NCBI GenBank assembly: GCA_022573605.1
Contig: JACZTQ010000246.1
Coordinates: forward strand, 1-5,000
DNA: 5,000 nucleotides
Direction of reading: 5' to 3'
From: Pseudomonadota bacterium
GTDB taxonomy: Bacteria > Pseudomonadota > Alphaproteobacteria > Rhodobacterales > Rhodobacteraceae
Shown here: positions 1 to 4,137 of the stretch, piece by piece
How the letters are laid out: every line of letters starts with the position of its first letter
Position numbering within the stretch: the stretch's first letter is position 1
The notes under the pieces: generated by a model
Database searches by the model: none
What the model saw: the letters and a program-made list of their open reading frames with translations, nothing else
What the model was told of the DNA's origin: nothing
Program-made: the position numbers and the translations under genes

Positions 1-34
1 CCCTACGGGGTGGCGCCGGGCCGGTGCGCCCGCC

Positions 35-40
35 TATAAC
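35..40 (+). promoter_or_regulatory. Putative -10 box for the methyltransferase gene, possibly giving a leaderless mRNA
   Basis: TATAAC matches the sigma70 -10 consensus at five of six positions and is followed by six C residues and then the ATG at 47. Transcription starting about seven bases after the box would begin at or next to the A of the start codon. No purine-rich Shine-Dalgarno sequence lies in front of this ATG. The bases where a -35 box would sit (about 11-17, TGGCGCC) resemble the consensus poorly. Only 46 bases of upstream sequence are visible, so read-through from an upstream gene cannot be excluded. Confidence 0.4.
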
Positions 41-46
41 CCCCCC

Positions 47-817
47 ATGGAATTCACCGGCGAGATCGCGGAGATCCAGCAGCGGCTGGCCGCCAGCCAC
101 GAGATGGCGGTGCGCCGCAATGCGGTGTTGCAGGAACTGGCGCCGCGGCGCGGCGAGCGGGTGATCGAGGTCGGCTGCGGGGCCGGGTTGCTGCTGCGCG
201 ATATCGGGCTGGCGCTGGGGCCGCACGGGCTGGCCGCCGGGGTCGATATCTCGCCCGACCAGATCGCCGCGGCGGCGCGCGAATGCGCCGGCGTGCCGGC
301 GGTCAAGCCGATGGTCTGCGATATCCGCGCGCTCGACTACCCCGACGGCGTGTTCGACGCCGCCGTCGCGGTGCAGGTGGTCGAGTATATCGAGGACGCG
401 CCCGGCGCGCTGGCCGAGTTGCGCCGGGTGCTGAAGCCGGGCGGGCGTTTCCACTGCCTCGCCACCAACTGGGACAGCGCCTTCTGGCACGGGCCGGACG
501 AGGCGCTGACGGCGGAGATCACGCAAGTCTGGGACGGCCACGCCCCCTGGCCCAACCTGCCCGCGCGCCTGCCGCCGATGCTGGCGCGCGCGGGCTTCGG
601 CAAGATCCGCACCCTGCCGGTGCCGGTCGTCAACCCGGACCTGCACGAGAACACCTTCGCGTACTGGATCGCCCGGCTGATGGCGGCCTATGCGGTGGAC
701 CGGGGCGTCCCGGCCGCGCGGGCCGAAGCCTGGCTCGCCGCCCTTGACGCGGCCGACGCCGAGGGCGAGTTCTTCTTCTCGTCGGTGCCGATCCTGACCA
801 CCGCCATCGCTGCTTGA
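47..817 (+). CDS. Class I SAM-dependent methyltransferase, UbiE/type 11-like
   Basis: Predicted cytosolic 256-residue enzyme that transfers a methyl group from S-adenosylmethionine; the acceptor cannot be read from the sequence. The Rossmann-type SAM-binding motif I is VIEVGCGAG (residues 39-47). The acidic residue at the end of strand beta2 is D67 in GVDIS, and C91-D92-I93 fits the next SAM-contact region. The segment 103-134 (FDAAVAVQVVEYIEDAPGAL, then ELRRVLKPGGRF) is the typical motif IV to post-motif helix of UbiE/type 11 methyltransferases. The C-terminal part, roughly 150-256, is probably a substrate lid and ends in an FFFSSVPILTTA strand. The ATG at 47 has no Shine-Dalgarno sequence; the next in-frame ATG (residue 20) would still leave motif I intact. 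The stop is 10 bases before the PaiB-like start, which suggests one operon. Family assignment is firm; substrate is unknown. Confidence 0.88.
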   Translation: MEFTGEIAEIQQRLAASHEMAVRRNAVLQELAPRRGERVIEVGCGAGLLLRDIGLALGPHGLAAGVDISPDQIAAAARECAGVPAVKPMVCDIRALDYPDGVFDAAVAVQVVEYIEDAPGALAELRRVLKPGGRFHCLATNWDSAFWHGPDEALTAEITQVWDGHAPWPNLPARLPPMLARAGFGKIRTLPVPVVNPDLHENTFAYWIARLMAAYAVDRGVPAARAEAWLAALDAADAEGEFFFSSVPILTTAIAA

Positions 818-827
818 GGAGCGTCCC

Positions 828-1466
828 ATGCATCCCAACCCCGCCTACCGGCGGCAGAGCCAGGCCGGTGCGCTCGACTTTGCCCGCGAGCGCGGCTTCG
901 GCGCGCTGATTGTGGCCAGTTCGGGGGCCGGGCCGGACGAGGTGCTGGCCGCCCATCTGCCGTTCGTACTGGAGGGAGAGGTGCTGGCAGCGCATCTGGT
1001 GCGCTCGAACCCCTTGGCGCGGCTGTTGCGCGATGGCCCAACGGCGGCGCTGATGATGGTCACCGGGCCCGACGGCTACATCTCGCCGGACTGGTATGGC
1101 GAGCCCGACAGGGTGCCGACCTGGAACTACCTGGCGGTGCACCTGCGGGGCGAATTGCGGCTGATCGACGAGGCCGGGCTGCGCGCGCATCTCGATCGGC
1201 TGGCGGCGAATTTCGAGGCCCGGCTGGCGCCGAAGGCCCCGTGGAAGACGGACAAGATGACCCCCGACGTGCTGGCCAGGTTGCTGCGCCAGATCGTGCC
1301 GGTGGAGATGATTGTCGAGACCGTGGAGAGCACCTTCAAGCTGAACCAGAACGGCGCCGACAGCGCCCGGCTGGGCGCGGCGGCGGGGCTGGCGGCGGGC
1401 GGCACCCCGGGGCTGGAGACACAGGCTTTGGCGGCGCTGATGCGGGAGGTTGAAGGGCGGGAGTGA
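828..1466 (+). CDS. PaiB-family FMN-binding protein (putative negative transcriptional regulator)
   Basis: Predicted 212-residue protein of the PaiB / pyridoxamine 5'-phosphate oxidase-like split-barrel fold. Family signatures appear in the expected order: HPNPAYR at the N terminus, AAHLPFVLE (41-49), HLVRSNPLARLL (56-67), YISPDWYGE (84-92), VPTWNYLAVHLRGELRLIDE (96-115), PW around 138-139, and a C-terminal FKLNQN (170-175), which corresponds to the usual KLSQNR. Length is normal. In Bacillus PaiB is reported to repress sporulation and degradative-enzyme genes, but most homologues have no proven DNA-binding role and some may be flavin- or heme-handling enzymes. A clear Shine-Dalgarno sequence, GAGGAG at 816-821, overlaps the preceding stop codon and sits six bases before the ATG, supporting this start and translational coupling with the methyltransferase. 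Low-complexity A/G residues (183-195) replace the better conserved tail of the family. Confidence 0.88.
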   Translation: MHPNPAYRRQSQAGALDFARERGFGALIVASSGAGPDEVLAAHLPFVLEGEVLAAHLVRSNPLARLLRDGPTAALMMVTGPDGYISPDWYGEPDRVPTWNYLAVHLRGELRLIDEAGLRAHLDRLAANFEARLAPKAPWKTDKMTPDVLARLLRQIVPVEMIVETVESTFKLNQNGADSARLGAAAGLAAGGTPGLETQALAALMREVEGRE

Positions 1467-1483
1467 TGGGTCGGGACGACGCC

Positions 1484-1503
1484 GGCGGACAATCATGTCC
1501 GCC
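1484..1503. terminator. Hairpin between convergent genes, possible weak bidirectional terminator
   Basis: GGCGGAC (1484-1490) and GTCCGCC (1497-1503) form a perfect 7-bp stem with a six-base AATCAT loop. It lies in the 50-base gap between the PaiB-like stop (1464-1466) and the stop of the minus-strand membrane protein (1517-1519), where a shared terminator is expected. Neither strand has a T run after the stem, so intrinsic termination would be weak. It could instead be a dispersed repeat or a 3'-end stabilising structure. Confidence 0.4.
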
Positions 1504-1516
1504 CTACCGCCCCGCC

Positions 1517-1951
1517 CTAGCGCCCCGCCGTCTCCGGCCCCTCGCCGCCGATGCGGGTGCAGGCGTAGCCGATGACAAGGCCGACCACGACGCCCTCGGC
1601 GACGAACCAGAACGGCGAGGTGAACCGACTGCCGGGGCCGAGCAGCGCCACGCTGAAGGCCTGCAACTGGTCGTAGATCAGCAGCGTCAGCACGAAGTTC
1701 ATCCAGGCCCCCAGCATGGGCGCCAGCAGCCACCAAGGCAGCGCCAGGCCCGGCGCCGGGCGCCGTTCGAAGGCCCCGAAGATGGCGATGATCGCCCCCA
1801 GCGTGGTGTACCAGAGCAGGAACCCCCAGCGCAGCGTCGGTCCGGCCTCGGGCAGCAGGTAGGGCACCATCAGGAACCCGGTCAGCCCGAAGGCGAAACC
1901 GATCGACTTGCCGACGGCGATGCGGGTGACCAGAGAGGGTTTTGCGAACAT
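1517..1951 (-). CDS. Small polytopic inner-membrane protein of unknown function, four predicted helices
   Basis: Predicted 144-residue integral membrane protein; I do not recognise the family. Hydrophobic segments lie at about residues 11-33 (IAVGKSIGFAFGLTGFLMVP), 42-60 (WGFLLWYTTLGAIIAIFGA), 71-93 (LPWWLLAPMLGAWMNFVLTL) and 113-131 (PFWFVAEGVVVGLVIGYA). The first follows a short basic leader, MFAKPSLVTR, suggesting a cytoplasmic N terminus. E62-R63-R64 after helix 2 fits a cytoplasmic loop, and the C-terminal tail is short and polar. No catalytic motif or cysteine pair is visible. The ATG at 1951 is chosen because GGGAG (1958-1962 on this strand) sits six bases upstream. A GTG start at 1975 would add eight residues but has no good ribosome site and would fall within the upstream inverted repeat. 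The gene converges on the PaiB-like gene and diverges from metG, so it is probably monocistronic. The coherent membrane pattern makes a chance open frame unlikely. Confidence 0.75.
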   Translation of the reverse strand: MFAKPSLVTRIAVGKSIGFAFGLTGFLMVPYLLPEAGPTLRWGFLLWYTTLGAIIAIFGAFERRPAPGLALPWWLLAPMLGAWMNFVLTLLIYDQLQAFSVALLGPGSRFTSPFWFVAEGVVVGLVIGYACTRIGGEGPETAGR

Positions 1952-1957
1952 GCAGCG

Positions 1958-1962
1958 CTCCC
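1958..1962 (-). promoter_or_regulatory. Ribosome binding site fixing the membrane-protein start
   Basis: Read on the minus strand this is GGGAG, six bases before the ATG at 1951. It decides for this start over the GTG at 1975, whose upstream sequence (TTACCCGAG) is a poor ribosome site. Confidence 0.6.
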
Positions 1963-1966
1963 GGGC

Positions 1967-1993
1967 TGCCGGCACCTCGGGTAAGTGCCGGCA
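1967..1993. repeat. Nine-bp perfect inverted repeat in the membrane-protein leader
   Basis: TGCCGGCAC (1967-1975) and GTGCCGGCA (1985-1993) are exact reverse complements separated by nine bases. The core TGCCGGCA is itself an 8-bp palindrome, so it is present twice with 19 bases between copy starts. On the minus-strand transcript the hairpin would lie at the extreme 5' end, just before the GGGAG ribosome site. It may be a 5' stabilising or translation-controlling stem, or an operator made of two half-sites. No regulator can be named. Confidence 0.55.
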
Positions 1994-1999
1994 TCGGTC

Positions 2000-2027
2000 A
2001 TTCTAGCACAGCCCCCGGGTGCGCGAA
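2000..2027 (-). promoter_or_regulatory. Predicted extended -10 promoter for the membrane-protein gene
   Basis: On the minus strand TAGAAT (2000-2005) matches the -10 consensus at five of six positions and is directly preceded by TGC, an extended -10 element. A weak -35 candidate, TTCGCG (2022-2027), lies 16 bases upstream. Transcription would start near 1993, at the edge of the inverted repeat, giving a leader of about 40 bases. Confidence 0.5.
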
Positions 2028-2094
2028 TTGATCCATCGCTTGATGCGGGAACATGTCGCGGGCCGGCATCGCGGCGCGCGGCGGCCCAAGACCA

Positions 2095-2123
2095 TTGGAC
2101 CGGCCCCGAACTGGCGCTATAGA
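2095..2123 (+). promoter_or_regulatory. Predicted sigma70-type promoter for metG
   Basis: TTGGAC (2095-2100) and TATAGA (2118-2123) are separated by exactly 17 bases, the optimal spacing. Each box matches the consensus well. The predicted start near 2130 leaves a leader of about 20 bases that contains the ribosome site. This argues against the longer open frame beginning at 2053, which lies upstream of the promoter. No T-box or SAM riboswitch could fit in such a short leader. Confidence 0.65.
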
Positions 2124-2138
2124 GGGCGCTCGAAATCC

Positions 2139-2143
2139 GGAGA
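2139..2143 (+). promoter_or_regulatory. Ribosome binding site fixing the metG start
   Basis: GGAGA five bases before the ATG at 2149. It selects the start giving MARILVTSALPY, the usual MetRS N terminus, over the in-frame ATG at 2053. Confidence 0.75.
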
Positions 2144-2148
2144 CAGTC

Positions 2149-3885
2149 ATGGCGCGCATCCTCGTCACCTCGGCGCTTCCCTACATCAACGGCATCAAGC
2201 ATCTGGGCAACCTGATCGGCTCGATGCTGCCGGCCGACGCCTATGCCCGCTATTGCCGCGCCCGCGGCCACGAGGTGCTGCTGATCTGCGCCACCGACGA
2301 GCACGGCACCCCGGCCGAGCTGGCCGCCGCCAAGGCCGGGCAGCCGGTGGCCGACTATTGCGCCGAGATGTGGGCGGTGCAAAAGCGCCTCGGCGAGGGC
2401 TTCCGGCTCTCGTTCGACTTCTTCGGGCGCTCGTCGTCGGCGCGCAACCACCAGCTGACCCAGCACCTGGCCGGGCGGCTGGCCGAGGCCGGGCTGATCG
2501 AGGAACGGGCCGAGAAACAGGTCTATAGCCAGGCCGACGGCCGCTTCCTGCCGGATCGCTATATCGAGGGCACCTGCCCGGAATGCGGCTACGCCCGCGC
2601 CCGCGGCGACCAGTGCGAGAACTGCACCAAGCAGCTCGACCCGACCGACCTGATCGAACCGCGCTCAGTGATCTCCGGCTCGACCGACCTCGAGGTGCGC
2701 GAGACCAGGCACCTCTACCTGAAGCAGTCGGCGATGCGCGAGCGGCTGAACGCCTGGATCGACGCGCAGGCCGACTGGCCGCTGCTGACCACCTCGATCG
2801 CCCGCAAATGGCTCAACGAGGGCGACGGGCTGCGCGACCGGGGCATCACCCGCGACCTCGACTGGGGCATTCCGGTCAGGCGCGGCAGCGAGGACTGGCC
2901 GGGGATGGCGGGCAAGGTCTTCTATGTCTGGTTCGACGCCCCCATCGAGTATATCGCCGCCACCGCCGAGTGGGCCGACGCGCAAGGGCTGGGCGACGAG
3001 GCCTGGCAGCGCTGGTGGCGCGAGGACCTGGGCGCGCACGACGTGCGCTACGTGCAGTTCATGGCCAAGGACAACGTGCCGTTCCACACGCTGAGCTTCC
3101 CGGTGACCCTGATGGGGGCCAATTTCGACGGCGCCGAGCCCTGGAAGCTGGTCGATTACATCAAGGGTTTCAACTGGTTGACCTACGAGGGCGGCAAGTT
3201 CTCGACCAGCCAGGGGCGCGGCGTGTTCATGGACCAGGCGCTCGACATCCTGCCCTCGGACTACTGGCGCTGGTGGCTGCTGGCCAACGCGCCCGAGGGC
3301 TCGGACAGCGACTTCACCTGGGCCGCCTTCCAGGGCGGCGTCAACAAGGACCTGGCCGACGTGCTGGGCAACTTCGTCAGCCGGGTGACCAAGTTCTGCC
3401 GGGCGAAATTCGGCGAGGCGGTGCCGGAGGGGGGCGAATACGGCGAGGCCGAGGCTGCGGTGACGGCGGAAATCGCCCGCCGGACAAAGGCTTACGAGGA
3501 CCACTGGGAGGCGATGGAGATCCGCAAGGCGGCCGCCGAGCTGCGCGCGATCTGGGCCGCGGGCAACGAATACCTGCAGGCGGCGGCGCCCTGGGTGACG
3601 ATCAAGCAGGACCCGGGGCGGGCCGCGGCCTCGATCCGGATGGGGCTGAACCTGATCCGGCTCTACGCCATCCTGTCGCGCCCCTTCGTGCCGGATGCCT
3701 CGGATGCGATGCTGGCGGCGCTGGGCGTAGAGGGCGACGCCGAGGCCTGGCCGGGGGACATCGGCGAGGCCTTGTCGGCGCTGCCGGCGGGGCATGGGTT
3801 CACGGTGCCTTCGAACCTGTTCGCGAAGATTTCGGACGATGCGCGCGAGGAAATGGAGGCGCGGTTCGCGGGGGAAAACGGCTGA
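2149..3885 (+). CDS. metG: Methionyl-tRNA synthetase (MetRS), complete
   Basis: Cytosolic class I aminoacyl-tRNA synthetase, 578 residues, charging tRNA-Met and initiator tRNA with methionine using ATP. The Rossmann fold opens with LVTSALPYINGIKHLGNL, in which H18-L19-G20-N21 is the HIGH-type signature. CATDEHGTPAEL follows in the catalytic core. The connective insertion carries one zinc knuckle, C143-X2-C146-X9-C156-X2-C159. VWFDAPIEY and FMAKDNVPFHTLSFP belong to the methionine/adenylate pocket region, and K350-F-S-T-S354 is the KMSKS equivalent. The remainder, from about 400, is the helical anticodon-binding domain. There is no C-terminal EMAP/Arc1p-like tRNA-binding domain, consistent with the short form common in alphaproteobacteria. 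The start at 2149 is supported by the ribosome site and promoter; upstream residues from 2053 do not resemble MetRS. The gene has its own promoter and a terminator-like hairpin, so it is probably monocistronic. All key residues are present. Confidence 0.98.
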   Translation: MARILVTSALPYINGIKHLGNLIGSMLPADAYARYCRARGHEVLLICATDEHGTPAELAAAKAGQPVADYCAEMWAVQKRLGEGFRLSFDFFGRSSSARNHQLTQHLAGRLAEAGLIEERAEKQVYSQADGRFLPDRYIEGTCPECGYARARGDQCENCTKQLDPTDLIEPRSVISGSTDLEVRETRHLYLKQSAMRERLNAWIDAQADWPLLTTSIARKWLNEGDGLRDRGITRDLDWGIPVRRGSEDWPGMAGKVFYVWFDAPIEYIAATAEWADAQGLGDEAWQRWWREDLGAHDVRYVQFMAKDNVPFHTLSFPVTLMGANFDGAEPWKLVDYIKGFNWLTYEGGKFSTSQGRGVFMDQALDILPSDYWRWWLLANAPEGSDSDFTWAAFQGGVNKDLADVLGNFVSRVTKFCRAKFGEAVPEGGEYGEAEAAVTAEIARRTKAYEDHWEAMEIRKAAAELRAIWAAGNEYLQAAAPWVTIKQDPGRAAASIRMGLNLIRLYAILSRPFVPDASDAMLAALGVEGDAEAWPGDIGEALSALPAGHGFTVPSNLFAKISDDAREEMEARFAGENG

Positions 3886-3902
3886 GCCGGACGGCAAAAT
3901 AA

Positions 3903-3925
3903 CGGGCCCGCCTTGGGCCCGCTTT
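3903..3925 (+). terminator. Terminator-like hairpin after metG
   Basis: CGGGCCC (3903-3909) can pair with GGGCCCG (3915-3921) across a five-base GCCTT loop, followed by CTTT; an A-rich stretch (AAAATAA, 3896-3902) precedes the stem. It begins 17 bases after the metG stop. The T tract is short and is interrupted by the next GGGCCC unit. The stem is also formed by the first two units of the 11-bp array, so alternative pairings with later units are possible. Confidence 0.55.
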
Positions 3926-4000
3926 GGGCCCGATTTGGGCATGATTTGGGCCCGACATGGGCCCGACATGGGCATGATTTGGGCCCGACATGGGCGGGCC
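3904..4000 (+). repeat. Tandem array of 11-bp GGGCCC-cored repeats (minisatellite-like)
   Basis: Eight consecutive 11-bp units run without spacing change from 3904 to 3991: GGGCCCGCCTT, GGGCCCGCTTT, GGGCCCGATTT, GGGCATGATTT, GGGCCCGACAT twice, GGGCATGATTT and GGGCCCGACAT. A degenerate ninth, GGGCGGGCC, follows to 4000. Six units hold the palindrome GGGCCC and two hold GGGCAT. Units 4-5 are identical to units 7-8, giving a 22-bp duplication with a 33-bp offset. The period is not a multiple of three and the array is wholly downstream of the metG stop, so it is not a coding repeat. The first two units double as the terminator hairpin, suggesting that the array grew from it by slippage (inference). 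Confidence 0.9.
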
Positions 4001-4082
4001 AATGAGCGTTCGGCCCGGAAGCCGCCGCGCGGGACACAATGGCGGCGCGGATCGGGGGTAATTGACCGGCGTCACGGGAGAT

Positions 4083-4111
4083 TTGCCCGCCCTCGCAATC
4101 GCGGTTACCAT
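4083..4111 (+). promoter_or_regulatory. Candidate promoter for the YCF48-like gene
   Basis: TTGCCC (4083-4088) and TACCAT (4106-4111) are spaced 17 bases apart, each matching the sigma70 consensus at four of six positions. The predicted start near 4118 leaves about 20 bases including the GAGGGAG ribosome site. The remaining part of the gap between array and promoter, 4001-4082, shows only a minor GCCGCC/GGCGGC pairing (4021-4026 with 4041-4046) and nothing else recognisable. Confidence 0.4.
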
Positions 4112-4120
4112 TGCCGCGAT
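4098..4120. repeat. Seven-bp inverted repeat overlapping the -10 region
   Basis: ATCGCGG (4098-4104) and CCGCGAT (4114-4120) are exact reverse complements separated by nine bases. The interval contains the candidate -10 box TACCAT, and the right arm ends just before the ribosome site. Placement fits a repressor operator, but chance occurrence in GC-rich DNA is possible and no regulator is visible in the window. Confidence 0.4.
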
Positions 4121-4123
4121 ATT

Positions 4124-4130
4124 GAGGGAG
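4124..4130 (+). promoter_or_regulatory. Ribosome binding site for the GTG-start repeat gene
   Basis: GAGGGAG ends seven bases before the GTG at 4138. A TGA in the same frame at 4123-4125 overlaps it, so translation cannot begin farther upstream at a usual start codon. Together these fix the GTG start. Confidence 0.75.
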
Positions 4131-4137
4131 CCCGATT

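Noticed and set aside
1..34. Short GGCGC/GCGCC pairing (12-16 with 26-30) at the left edge as a terminator of an upstream gene
   Set aside because: Only five base pairs, no T run, and the upstream gene is not visible.
630..1994. 454-codon minus-strand frame across the PaiB-like gene
   Set aside because: It covers both the well-supported PaiB-like gene and the membrane-protein gene in another frame; composition is arginine/proline-rich with no domain.
2053..2148. N-terminal extension of metG from an in-frame ATG at 2053, adding 32 residues
   Set aside because: The extra residues do not resemble MetRS, the predicted promoter lies inside this stretch, and a good ribosome site precedes the ATG at 2149.
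2124..2148. Riboswitch or T-box leader for metG
   Set aside because: The leader predicted from the promoter is only about 20 bases, too short for any known structured methionine- or tRNA-sensing element.
2583..3902. 439-codon plus-strand frame overlapping metG
   Set aside because: Out-of-frame reading of metG with arginine/glycine-rich composition and no recognisable motif.
3904..3991. CRISPR array
   Set aside because: Units are 11 bases, contiguous and without spacers.
2665..4002. 445-codon minus-strand reading frame opposite metG and the 11-bp array
   Set aside because: It is antisense to an unmistakable metG, rich in R, P, G, A and V as expected of a GC-rich shadow frame, and part of its sequence is just the translated 11-bp repeat.
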